From: an uncultured Eubacteriales bacterium
Lineage (GTDB): Bacteria > Bacillota > Clostridia > Lachnospirales > Lachnospiraceae
DNA length: 32,200 nt
Direction of reading: 5' to 3'
Assembly: GCA_900545455.1 (NCBI GenBank)
Contig: UQZF01000010.1
Span: 1 to 32,200, forward strand
The position numbers were made by a program, and so were the translations under genes. The notes beneath the pieces were generated by a model. That model worked only from the letters and a program-made list of their open reading frames with translations. It made no database searches and was not told where the DNA came from. Of the stretch, positions 7,538 through 15,318 are shown one piece after another (position 1 is the first letter of the stretch; every line of letters starts with the position of its first letter).

Positions 7538-9028
7538 ATGAACACAGACACAAATGTTTTACCTGAAAATGCAGTAAATGAAAATACACCGCAATACAAA
7601 AGAGCCCATCTGTGGCAGATAGGCTTTTTCTCACTCAACACCTGCGCAACCAACCTTTATCTCGCGATGATGGCGTATGTCTCGTACTATGCCAACGGAA
7701 TCGCGGGCATATCGGTTGTCATGATTTCGCTTCTTCTCACGGTCATGCGTGTGTTTAACGGCATAACCGACCCGATTGTCGGCTACATAATCGACAAGGC
7801 TCACGGGCGTTTCGGAAAATTCCGCCCGTTCATGTCGCTCGGAAATATTCTGCTCGCGTCGAGCTGCATCCTTTTGTATTTTACGACGCACCGTATTCCC
7901 GTATTCTTCAGAATAACTTATTTTATACTGGTGTACGGACTTTTTATTATCGCCTTCACGTTTCAGACGGCTGACACCAAGTCCGCACAGTCGATAATTA
8001 CCAACGATCCGAAGCAGCGCCCGATATGTACTTTTTTTGATTCGACCTTCATAAGCGCGGCTTACGGCGGAGTGGCTCTGTATTTGTCGGAGCGCCTCAT
8101 TCCGCATTACGGCTCCTTCAACAATCCGAAGCTCTTTGCCGAGTTCATAATCGTGACTGTCGTGCTCTCAATGCTCTGCACGCTGCTCGCAATCATCGGA
8201 ATATGGAGCAAGGACAAGGACGAGAACTTCGTTCTCCCACAGGGACCGGGGCACGAAAACGCCGTGACCATACGCGCTTATCTTGATGTTTTAAAGCACA
8301 ACAGACCTATACAGATGCTTGTGATTGCCGCCTCAACGGACAAATTTGCCTCCGTTGTGTACTCACACGCAGCAGTCACTGTAATGATGTATGGCATCAT
8401 AATGAACAATTACTCCATCTACGGGCTGATAGGAATAATAACCGCCATTCCGTCGCTCCTCATCGTGGTGTTCGGAATCTCACTCGCGAGACATTTCGGT
8501 CAGCGCAAGGTTCTTATATGGTTTACATGGGCTTCAATCATTTTTCAGGCATTGATAGGTCTGCTGTTGATGTGCGACAACATTAACACCGTGTCGCTAA
8601 GGCACATCAATTTTATAACCGTTCTATTCTTTGCTGTATTTGCTATCCTGAACGGCTGCAAATCAATTACCAACAACATGGTTATACCCATGATTGCCGA
8701 CTGCACCGACTACGAGCTTTACCGAAGCGGACGCTTTGTGCCCGGACTTATGGGCGCGCTCTTCTCCTTTGTGGACAACTTCGTCTCCTCGCTCGGAACG
8801 GCTTTTGTCGGGATAATGTTAAGCATCATAGGCTTCGGCAACGCATTCCCGCAGGTAGGCGATGCCATGACACCGCTGATTCTCTGGAGCACAATATTTT
8901 TCTACTGCATCACTCCTATTATCGGATGGGTAATCTCTCTCATCTCAATGCAGTACTACCGCCTCGACAAAAAGCGCATGGAGGACATAGTGCGTGAGCT
9001 TAATAAGAGCAACAAAAAAAGTGCCTAA
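7538..9028 (+). CDS. GPH-family sugar:cation symporter (MFS superfamily)
   Basis: A 496-residue, 12-helix transporter of the glycoside-pentoside-hexuronide:cation symporter family. The diagnostic loop between helices 2 and 3 reads NGITDPIVGYIIDKAHGRFG followed by KFRPFM (residues ~85-112), matching the family's D-P-x-x-G and G-x-F/W-R-P-W/F motifs. A second marker, MIADCTDYELYRSGRF (~384-399), matches the conserved helix 10-11 loop. The substrate is likely a glycoside or uronide, but there is no adjacent glycosidase to specify it, and the gene appears monocistronic. It ends in a terminator whose loop holds its own TAA stop. Confidence 0.9.
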   Translation: MNTDTNVLPENAVNENTPQYKRAHLWQIGFFSLNTCATNLYLAMMAYVSYYANGIAGISVVMISLLLTVMRVFNGITDPIVGYIIDKAHGRFGKFRPFMSLGNILLASSCILLYFTTHRIPVFFRITYFILVYGLFIIAFTFQTADTKSAQSIITNDPKQRPICTFFDSTFISAAYGGVALYLSERLIPHYGSFNNPKLFAEFIIVTVVLSMLCTLLAIIGIWSKDKDENFVLPQGPGHENAVTIRAYLDVLKHNRPIQMLVIAASTDKFASVVYSHAAVTVMMYGIIMNNYSIYGLIGIITAIPSLLIVVFGISLARHFGQRKVLIWFTWASIIFQALIGLLLMCDNINTVSLRHINFITVLFFAVFAILNGCKSITNNMVIPMIADCTDYELYRSGRFVPGLMGALFSFVDNFVSSLGTAFVGIMLSIIGFGNAFPQVGDAMTPLILWSTIFFYCITPIIGWVISLISMQYYRLDKKRMEDIVRELNKSNKKSA

Positions 9029-9040
9029 GGCACTTTTTTT
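9014..9040. terminator. Bidirectional terminator containing the GPH stop codon in its loop
   Basis: A7-GTGCC, a TAA loop, then GGCAC-T7: a symmetric intrinsic terminator. The three loop bases 9026-9028 are the stop codon of the upstream transporter gene, and the convergent HD-domain gene stops only 6 bp further on. Because the A and T tracts mirror each other, it can stop transcription from both sides. Confidence 0.9.
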
Positions 9041-9046
9041 ATTTCA

Positions 9047-9556
9047 CTACAGAGCAAACATATCATCAAGAAGCTTCTTGCCTGCATCCGACTTAAATAT
9101 GCTCTCTCTGACCTTTCTTATGTTTTCGACAGGCAGTTTCTCCTCAAACGCATTCACGAGGAAATCTGCCTCAATAAGTAACTGATAATCCATCCCCGTC
9201 ACACCCGTGTATGTGTGGTGATGTCCTATCAGATAGCACACTCTTCCGACAAAAGCCTCGTCAGCCTCAGTCCCCATTATGTTCTCTAGGATAGCCTTGG
9301 CAATCGCCGGTCCCTCAATCTCCTGATTGCGTCCGTCGCAGTTGCCGTACTTCTGCTCGCATATATGGATTCCGATGTCGTGAAGCACAGCGGCGACCTC
9401 AAGCACCTGCTGTTCCTTCTCCGATATTCCCTCCATGCGTCCTAAGAGCGCCGCAAATTCATATACCTTCACCGAATGCTGAATACGTCTTGCATCGCCG
9501 CGGTTATACTCTATCATCGCGTTCACTACTTTATCTGTCAAATTCAAGTTGTCCAT
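9047..9556 (-). CDS. HD-domain metal-dependent phosphohydrolase
   Basis: A 169-residue soluble protein with the metal-binding pattern of the HD superfamily: H27 (RRIQHS), H59-D60 (VLHDIGIH), H112-H114 (IGHHHTYTG) and D131 (LLIEADFLVN). Single-domain members act as phosphohydrolases on nucleotides or similar phosphoesters; the substrate here is unknown. The start is ATG 9556, with AGAGG six bases upstream; an in-frame TTG 33 bases earlier lacks a ribosome site. It lies downstream of the YkpA-type ABC-F gene (68-bp gap) on the same strand and is probably co-transcribed with it. Its terminator is shared with the convergent transporter gene. Confidence 0.87.
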   Translation of the reverse strand: MDNLNLTDKVVNAMIEYNRGDARRIQHSVKVYEFAALLGRMEGISEKEQQVLEVAAVLHDIGIHICEQKYGNCDGRNQEIEGPAIAKAILENIMGTEADEAFVGRVCYLIGHHHTYTGVTGMDYQLLIEADFLVNAFEEKLPVENIRKVRESIFKSDAGKKLLDDMFAL

Positions 9557-9624
9557 GTTAAACCTCTTTTCTGAGCGGCTTACCGTCAAAAAGCTTTCGT
9601 CAAAGTAATCTGTTCTGTCCCGGA

Positions 9625-11280
9625 TTACTCTGTGTCAGCGTCATTCTCCTCAAGCTGCTCCTCCGTGAGTGCAACAAAGCCCTGTCTCTTACGAGCCATC
9701 TCATCGCTCTCAAGATATTCGTCGTAGGTTGTAATCTTATCAATCATCTTACCGCCGACAAACTCCATAATACGGTTAGCCGTAGTCTGTACGAACTGGT
9801 GGTCATGCGATGCAAAAATCATGGCACCCGGGAACTTGATAAGTCCGTTGTTGAGTGCGGTGATTGACTCCATATCAAGGTGGTTGGTAGGCTGGTCAAG
9901 TAAAAGAACATTCGCTCCCATAATCATCATCTTGGAGAGCATAACTCTTACCTTCTCACCACCGGATAATACCTTAACCTTCTTAACGCCGTCATCCCCG
10001 GCAAATAACATTCTTCCAAGGAAGCCTCTTACATAGGTTACATCCTTCTCAGGTGAGAACTGCATAAGCCACTCAACGATTGTATCGTCACAGTCAAAGT
10101 CCTTCGTGTTGTCCTTAGGGAAATATGCCGTGCTTGTGGTTATGCCCCACTTGTAGCTTCCCTCATCCGGCTCAAGCTCACCTGCAAGAATCTTAAAAAG
10201 TGTAGTCTTTGCAAGCTCATCACTTCCGACAAGTGCAATCTTATCCTCTCTTCCTACGATGAATGATACATTATCAAGAACCTTGATACCGTCAACCGTC
10301 TTGGAAAGGTTAGTTACCGTAAGCACCTCATTTCCAATCTCTCTTGCAGGGCGGAAATCAATGTATGGGTACTTTCTGCTTGATGGTCTGATATCATCAA
10401 GCTCAATCTTCTCAAGAGCTCTCTTTCGTGATGTAGCCTGCTTGGACTTGGAAGCGTTAGCGGAGAATCTTTGAATGAACTCCTGCAACTCCTTAATCTT
10501 CTCTTCCTTCTTCTTGTTGGCTTCCTTCATCTGCTTAACCATAAGCTGGCTGGACTCATACCAAAAATCATAGTTACCTGCATAGAGCTGAATCTTTGAG
10601 TAATCTATATCTGCAATCTGTGTACATACCTTATTGAGGAAATAACGGTCATGGGATACCACAATAACCGTATTTTCAAAATTGATTAAGAACTCCTCAA
10701 GCCATGCGATGGCATCAAGGTCAAGATGGTTCGTAGGCTCGTCGAGAAGCAGGATGTCCGGGTTACCGAACAATGCCTTCGCAAGAAGAACCTTAACCTT
10801 CTCACTGCCGTTAAGCTCGCTCATCTGCTTGTAGTGGAGGTCTGTGTCAATTCCAAGACCATTTAAAAGAGTGGCCGCATCACTCTCAGCCTCCCAGCCG
10901 TTCATCGTGGCGAACTCTCCCTCAAGCTCACTTGCCTTGATTCCGTCCTCCTCGGTGAAATCCTCCTTCGCGTAGATTGCTTCCTTCTCCTTCATAATCT
11001 GATAGAGGCGCTCATTTCCCATGATAACCGTATCGAGTACGTTATATGCATCATACTTGAAGTGGTCCTGCTCGAGGAATGACAATCTCTCACCCGGAGA
11101 TATTGTCACATCACCCTTAGAAGGTTCAAGCTGTCCGGACAAAATCTTTAAGAATGTAGATTTTCCTGCACCATTGGCACCAATAAGACCATAGCAGTTT
11201 CCCGGTGTGAACTTGATATTCACGTCCTCAAAAAGAGCCTTCTTACCGATTCGTAATGTTACATTATTAGCACTAATCAT
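9625..11280 (-). CDS. ykpA: ABC-F ATPase, YkpA/YbiT type, with degenerate second ATP site
   Basis: A 551-residue ABC-F protein. Domain 1 has Walker A GANGAGKST (~35), a diverged signature LNGSEKVKV and Walker B ILLLDEPTNHLD. The linker is a Lys/Glu-rich coiled coil (~250-290). Domain 2 has an unusual Walker A (GSDELAKTTLF, Ala where the second Gly would be), a normal LSGGEKVRV, and Walker B LLLDQPTNHLDMES with Gln in place of the catalytic Glu. As I remember it, the ELAKTT loop is a YkpA-family trait, while the Gln may be lineage-specific. Such proteins are thought to act on ribosomes. The start is ATG 11280: AAAGGA lies 9 nt upstream, and a promoter at 11343-11370 precedes it. The acidic tail (EEQLEENDADTE) is normal for the group. 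Confidence 0.9.
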   Translation of the reverse strand: MISANNVTLRIGKKALFEDVNIKFTPGNCYGLIGANGAGKSTFLKILSGQLEPSKGDVTISPGERLSFLEQDHFKYDAYNVLDTVIMGNERLYQIMKEKEAIYAKEDFTEEDGIKASELEGEFATMNGWEAESDAATLLNGLGIDTDLHYKQMSELNGSEKVKVLLAKALFGNPDILLLDEPTNHLDLDAIAWLEEFLINFENTVIVVSHDRYFLNKVCTQIADIDYSKIQLYAGNYDFWYESSQLMVKQMKEANKKKEEKIKELQEFIQRFSANASKSKQATSRKRALEKIELDDIRPSSRKYPYIDFRPAREIGNEVLTVTNLSKTVDGIKVLDNVSFIVGREDKIALVGSDELAKTTLFKILAGELEPDEGSYKWGITTSTAYFPKDNTKDFDCDDTIVEWLMQFSPEKDVTYVRGFLGRMLFAGDDGVKKVKVLSGGEKVRVMLSKMMIMGANVLLLDQPTNHLDMESITALNNGLIKFPGAMIFASHDHQFVQTTANRIMEFVGGKMIDKITTYDEYLESDEMARKRQGFVALTEEQLEENDADTE

Positions 11281-11342
11281 TTTTATAAATCCTTTCCAAG
11301 CCGATTCGTCCGGCTTCACCCTAAATGGCACACTTAGGATAT

Positions 11343-11370
11343 ATTATAACGTATAATGGGGATTTTTCAA
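11343..11370 (-). promoter_or_regulatory. Promoter of the YkpA-type ABC-F gene
   Basis: Read on the minus strand: TTGAAA (11370-11365), 16 bp, then TATAAT (11348-11343), about 65 bp upstream of the ATG. Good match to sigma-70 consensus. Confidence 0.65.
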
Positions 11371-11454
11371 GAATTATATTTTAAAACCTGCGAAAATCTT
11401 ATAATATATATCCTTCCGGCTATTCCGATATAAATATATTTGAAACGTAAAACA

Positions 11455-11509
11455 CGCATTGCGAAACCAATATGCTTATGCTATAATGAATACAAAATAA
11501 CGCAATGCG
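11455..11509 (+). promoter_or_regulatory. Promoter flanked by two CGCA-N-TGCG palindromic operators
   Basis: The promoter is TTGCGA (11459-11464), 17 bp, TATAAT (11482-11487). A 9-bp palindrome CGCATTGCG (11455-11463) overlaps the -35. The same palindrome in its other orientation, CGCAATGCG (11501-11509), lies in the leader and runs into the ribosome site (GCGAGG). Centre-to-centre distance is 46 bp. This is the layout of an autoregulated repressor gene, so the small Xre protein encoded just downstream is the likely ligand. Promoter and repeats are seen directly; binding is inferred. Confidence 0.7.
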
Positions 11510-11521
11510 AGGTCTTTCATT

Positions 11522-11731
11522 ATGAGTATGGCTGATACAATAAAAAAATTAAGGGAAAGTACCGGAATGTCGCGCAAGGCATTTTCCGAGCATACGGGCA
11601 TTCCTGTCCGCACTTTGGAAGACTGGGAAGCAGGACGGCGAACTCCTCCTGAATATATTCCGAGACTGATTGCGTATCAGCTTAAGTATGAGGAATTAAT
11701 AAATACAGCGGAGGATAAAAATGCGCAATAA
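11522..11731 (+). CDS. Small Xre-family helix-turn-helix regulator
   Basis: A 69-residue protein that is almost entirely a Cro/CI-type HTH: TIKKLRESTGMSRKAFSEHT, then GIPVRTLEDWEAGRR with the recognition-helix ending typical of Xre proteins (W-E-x-G-R-x-x-P). The short C-terminal helix (YIPRLIAYQLKYEELI) could dimerise. It has its own promoter with two matching palindromes, pointing to autoregulation. Its stop overlaps the first codons of a decayed KilA-N fragment (11721-11870), so regulator and fragment were probably one operon, of phage or mobile-element type. The ATG at 11522 is 9 nt after GAGG; an ATG two codons later is possible. Confidence 0.85.
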   Translation: MSMADTIKKLRESTGMSRKAFSEHTGIPVRTLEDWEAGRRTPPEYIPRLIAYQLKYEELINTAEDKNAQ

Positions 11732-11870
11732 TAAAGTGTTCGAATCTGAACACTTTAAAAAATAATCCGGATTACTGACTTTTACACCCAGCGTAAGTGA
11801 ATGGGTAGAGCAGACCGATGCAATCGGTTTATTTGTAAAGAAAGGACGTTATGGCGGGACCTATCAATAA
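11721..11870 (+). pseudogene. KilA-N domain remnant interrupted by a stop codon
   Basis: An ATG at 11721, six bases after GGAGG and overlapping the end of the Xre gene, opens MRNNKVFESEHFKK, then an in-frame TAA (11763-11765). The same frame continues SGLLTFTPSVSEWVEQT, then DAIGLFVKKGRYGGTYQ, then stops at 11868. The second part is a close match to the middle of KilA-N/phage antirepressor-type proteins, which typically read NxFxLSxxxWIExTNAIGI followed by GRYGGTYAHKDIAFEF. Both the N-terminal part and everything after GRYGGTY are missing. A single C-to-T change (CAA to TAA) would explain the internal stop. A 9-bp inverted repeat (11733-11756) lies in the coding region but has no T tail. I read it as a dead fragment, not an expressed protein. 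Confidence 0.7.
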
Positions 11871-11962
11871 AAGAATTGAAGACAATTAATAATAATGCAT
11901 TACTTATACTAAACAATAGACATTAAACACCATAACAATATTTATAAAGGAGAACTAAACTT

Positions 11963-12823
11963 ATGGAACTCACAGATTTACATGTTCATTCTACGGCATC
12001 GGACGGAACCTTCACTCCATCCGAGCTTGTCGCCGAGGCAAAAAAAGTCGGACTTAAAGCCTTTGCACTCACCGACCATGACACCGTTGCAGGTATTGAT
12101 GAAGCTATGAATGCGGCAGAACAGACCGGAATTGAACTTATTCCCGGCATAGAAATCAGCACCAAGTATAACAGCACCTACATTAAAGATAAAGAAATCC
12201 ACATTGTAGGACTGTATATTGATTACACGAATGAGCATTTCTTAACTGAAATCGCGGGTTTTCGCGATAACCGCGATGGAAGAAACGAGAAATTAATTGA
12301 AATGATGAATAATGCAGGCATGCCGATTTCCCTTGAGGCAATGCGCGATATGTTCGGAGATGATACTGTGCTTACAAGAGCACATTTTGCAAGATACATG
12401 GTCAACAAGGGTTATGTGTCCGGCACCAACGAAGCATTTGACAGATACCTCGGAGAGGGCAAGCCATTCTATATATCAAGACAGATGCCCGACCCTGCCC
12501 GTGCTGTCGAGCTCATCCGCGAAGCCGGCGGTGTCGCCGTCCTCGCCCACCCTATACTTTACCACATGTCCGACAGCGAACTGTTAAAGCTGTGCCAGTA
12601 CCTCAAGCGCCACGGTCTCACAGGCATTGAAGGCATCTACTCCACCTACCGCAGCGGCGATGAGACAACCGTGCGACGCATTGCGAACGAATGCGGACTT
12701 CTCATTTCCGGCGGAAGTGATTACCACGGTGCGAACAAGCCTGACATCAAGCTCGGCATCGGAAGAGGCAGCTTAAAGATTCCTTATGAGCTGGCGGTTA
12801 ATCTTAGGAAAGCAATAAAATAA
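11963..12823 (+). CDS. PHP-domain metal-dependent phosphoesterase
   Basis: A 286-residue protein with the full PHP motif set: DLHVHSTASDGTFTP (residues 5-19), LTDHDTVAGI (~36), a GIEIST segment (~62), H194 in VLAHPILYH, and a C-terminal GSDYHGAN. These residues bind the multinuclear metal centre. The length and arrangement match the YciV/RNase AM-like group (3',5'-nucleotide phosphatases and 5'-3' exonucleases acting on short RNA) more than histidinol phosphatase. AAGGAG precedes the ATG by 9 nt. The upstream region has a TATACT (11905-11910) but no convincing -35. It is convergent with the AEC transporter gene, with only 29 bp between stops and no clear terminator there. Confidence 0.88.
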   Translation: MELTDLHVHSTASDGTFTPSELVAEAKKVGLKAFALTDHDTVAGIDEAMNAAEQTGIELIPGIEISTKYNSTYIKDKEIHIVGLYIDYTNEHFLTEIAGFRDNRDGRNEKLIEMMNNAGMPISLEAMRDMFGDDTVLTRAHFARYMVNKGYVSGTNEAFDRYLGEGKPFYISRQMPDPARAVELIREAGGVAVLAHPILYHMSDSELLKLCQYLKRHGLTGIEGIYSTYRSGDETTVRRIANECGLLISGGSDYHGANKPDIKLGIGRGSLKIPYELAVNLRKAIK

Positions 12824-12852
12824 AGTACATTGAACTCAACTTATGTGTATTC

Positions 12853-13773
12853 TCAGAAGAAAAATTGAATTACCCAGCTCTCTATAAGCAATGTCACTAC
12901 CGACAATATTGTGGTAACAAAAATACACTCTGATGCATATTTTGAATCTCCGTCATATTTTTCAGCTAAAATCGCAGTTGTACTCCCCGCCGGCATCCCT
13001 GCAAGAACCACGCATACTCCTGCTGTCATTGCATCCGTACCGAACACATAACACAGCAGAAGCGTAATTGCAGGTATTAAAATGAGCCTTATAAAAGCAT
13101 AGTAAAATGTAAGAGGTTTGAATATTTTCTTAAAATCCACCTCTGCCAGAATGCTTCCAATAACAATCATTGATACCGGAAGAGTACAATTACTGCAATA
13201 TGTAATAGATTTATCAAGAAAATACGGTGGTCTTAACCCGGAGAACATTAAAATAAATCCAATCCATACGGCAATTATACACGGGTGCTTTAAGAGTTTT
13301 TTAACCACCTCTTTTGCTGACGTTGAAGTGAAGCAAGAGAGTCCTGCTGACCACATAAATATTCTAAGAGGTATTAAATAGACGCTCGCCAGCACCAATC
13401 CCTCAGACGCATATAAGCCTTCTATAACGGGATTTCCCATAAACCCTGCATTCGAACACATTGTGGCATATCGTAAGACCTTCTTCTTTCTATCATCTGC
13501 CATATTGTACATAAACAGTCCCATAATATATGACAATATCTGAATAACACTCGCAATAATCAATACCTGCATACCGCACATGAGCATCTGCTTTGTAAGC
13601 TTTATCTCAAATGAATGTATGATATTGCACGGCAGAATAAGATATATCAATAAATCTGTTAATCCTTTTCTCGCTCCGCTTCCTATAATGTTCAATTTTC
13701 TCAGGATAAATCCACATATGAATAATGTAAATATTATCAGCTGAAGATTGATAACAGTTGTCAGCTCAATCAC
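12853..13773 (-). CDS. AEC-family (auxin efflux carrier-like) transporter
   Basis: A 306-residue membrane protein with about ten hydrophobic segments in two five-helix halves. Motifs include GFILRKLNIIG in helix 1, LLIYLILPCNIIHSF, the CSNAGFMGNPVIEGLY segment in helix 4 (the bacterial AEC hallmark N-x-G-F-x-G-x-P), and VLAGMPAGSTTAILAEKY in the second half. Bacterial AEC proteins move organic acids such as malate or malonate, or other anions. It is the last gene of the long minus-strand cluster, 14 bp after the deacylase, so export of a 2-hydroxy or keto acid made by this pathway is plausible but inferred. GTG start with GGGAG 7 nt upstream. Confidence 0.87.
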   Translation of the reverse strand: MIELTTVINLQLIIFTLFICGFILRKLNIIGSGARKGLTDLLIYLILPCNIIHSFEIKLTKQMLMCGMQVLIIASVIQILSYIMGLFMYNMADDRKKKVLRYATMCSNAGFMGNPVIEGLYASEGLVLASVYLIPLRIFMWSAGLSCFTSTSAKEVVKKLLKHPCIIAVWIGFILMFSGLRPPYFLDKSITYCSNCTLPVSMIVIGSILAEVDFKKIFKPLTFYYAFIRLILIPAITLLLCYVFGTDAMTAGVCVVLAGMPAGSTTAILAEKYDGDSKYASECIFVTTILSVVTLLIESWVIQFFF

Positions 13774-13787
13774 ATTTCCACTCCCTT

Positions 13788-15311
13788 TTATCTTTCCTTA
13801 AGTACACATTTTCCCGGCTTTGCTCCGGTAAGCTTCTTATCCTTGTATACAAGTGTTCCGGCTACATATACCTCATCCACTCCATCGCAGAGTCTGCGTC
13901 CGTCCGTATATACTGCCCTATCTTCAAGCCTGTCATAATCAAGCAATAAAAAGTCTGCATCATAACCATCTTTAATCAAGCCCTTATTCTTTATTCCCCA
14001 ACGCTGTGCCGTAAGAAAAGTCTGCTTATATACTGCCTTCTCCAGTGAAATAATTTTCTCCTCCTTGACAAAATGATGGAGAGAACGCACGAACGTTGCA
14101 TATGCTCTTGGATGAACGGGACCATCCGCACTGAAAATATTGCTGTCGCTTCCGACAACCGTATTCTCATCCAAGTATATTGCATTTATTTCTCCCGGAT
14201 TAATTACAAAATATATTGCCCCTGTATCCTTGCCGTTTGCAGCAATAATATCAAAATACGCATCGAACGGATCTTTTCCGGTCCTTTTAGCATATTCTTC
14301 TATTGTCAAGCCTTCTGCCTCCTTGGTCTTAGGTGCGCTTACAACAAGAATACCCCCGAATCCTCCGGCATTTCTATATCCGCAATTATAATCTATGTTT
14401 TCCGCAGTCATTCTTTGTCTTATTTTTTCTCTCACATTATTGTCCTTAAGCATACTGCACAGAACATCATATCCGTCCGTAAAGTATTCCGGAGGAATGG
14501 ATGTTGACAGAACCGTCTGGGATGCCTCATATGGATACTGGTCTATCGTAATGCGCATTCCTCTGTTGATTGCATCATGAACCAATCTCAAAGTCTCCTT
14601 TGAACTGCCCCAATTCTGCTTTCCGCATATTTTATGATGAGATATTACAAGTGCTGTATCTGCCTTCTTTGCAACATCTATTGCCTCTTTTACAGCAGGT
14701 ATAATATTGTCCGATTCGCTTCTCATATGTGTTGCATATATACCATCGTAATCATGTACAACCTTGCACAGTTCAATCAATTCTTCCTCTTTTGCATACA
14801 CTCCCGGCACATAAATAAGTCCGGAGGTCATTCCGAATGCTCCGTTCTCCATTCCTCTTTTCACATAATCTTTCATTAGCTGCAGCTGTTCTTTAGTCGG
14901 TTCGGATGAATTCATCTGCATTACCTTTTCACGAATAGCTGAATGTCCACACATGAAAGCATAATTTCCAACCTTCGGTATTCTCTTCATCTCTCTAAAA
15001 TACTCATCTGTATCGACAAGCGGGAATCTGCTTTCTCCGCATTGACCTGTAATCTCAGTGGTCACGCCCTGATTAATCTTGGCTATGGCGGCGACCTCAT
15101 CCATCTTTCCTAAAAGTGCATCCATGTGAGAATGGCTGTCAATAAAACCGGGGGTCATAAGCTTTCCCGTGGCATCAATTTCATATGCCGCCCCCGTGCC
15201 TGCCACATCTGACACGAATTTTCCATCCTTCACTCCTATATCACCAACGTACATTTTTTCACCGCTTCCATCTACAATCGAAGCATTTCTCACAATAATA
15301 TCAAGCATCAT
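13788..15311 (-). CDS. N-acyl-D-amino-acid deacylase (D-aminoacylase family), copy 1
   Basis: About 507 residues of the amidohydrolase superfamily, D-aminoacylase branch, which hydrolyses N-acyl-D-amino acids to a free D-amino acid plus a carboxylate. The metal centre is complete: HxH in GFIDSHSHMD (H60, H62), the bridging Cys91 in GQCGES, His in YATHMRSESD, His in VISHHKICGK and the catalytic Asp in VVGSDSNIF. The following PVHPRAYATFVR segment is also typical. It starts at ATG 15311 (or ATG 15308) downstream of GAGG; the GTG at 15317 overlaps the ribosome site. It is 7 bp past the aminotransferase stop, in the same operon. A paralogue lies at 26189-27799. Family certain; the acyl group and side chain accepted are unknown. 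Confidence 0.88.
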   Translation of the reverse strand: MMLDIIVRNASIVDGSGEKMYVGDIGVKDGKFVSDVAGTGAAYEIDATGKLMTPGFIDSHSHMDALLGKMDEVAAIAKINQGVTTEITGQCGESRFPLVDTDEYFREMKRIPKVGNYAFMCGHSAIREKVMQMNSSEPTKEQLQLMKDYVKRGMENGAFGMTSGLIYVPGVYAKEEELIELCKVVHDYDGIYATHMRSESDNIIPAVKEAIDVAKKADTALVISHHKICGKQNWGSSKETLRLVHDAINRGMRITIDQYPYEASQTVLSTSIPPEYFTDGYDVLCSMLKDNNVREKIRQRMTAENIDYNCGYRNAGGFGGILVVSAPKTKEAEGLTIEEYAKRTGKDPFDAYFDIIAANGKDTGAIYFVINPGEINAIYLDENTVVGSDSNIFSADGPVHPRAYATFVRSLHHFVKEEKIISLEKAVYKQTFLTAQRWGIKNKGLIKDGYDADFLLLDYDRLEDRAVYTDGRRLCDGVDEVYVAGTLVYKDKKLTGAKPGKCVLKER

Positions 15312-15318
15312 TCCCACC

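Noticed and set aside
11733..11756. 9-bp inverted repeat AAAGTGTTC/GAACACTTT after the Xre gene
   Set aside because: Followed by A's rather than T's on the plus strand and lies inside the KilA-N remnant's coding frame, so not called a terminator.
11838..11889. Short open frame MAGPINKRIEDN with a ribosome-like AAAGGA
   Set aside because: Only 12 codons and overlaps the KilA-N remnant in another frame; chance.
12824..12852. Possible terminator between the convergent PHP and AEC genes
   Set aside because: No stable stem visible in the 29 bp.
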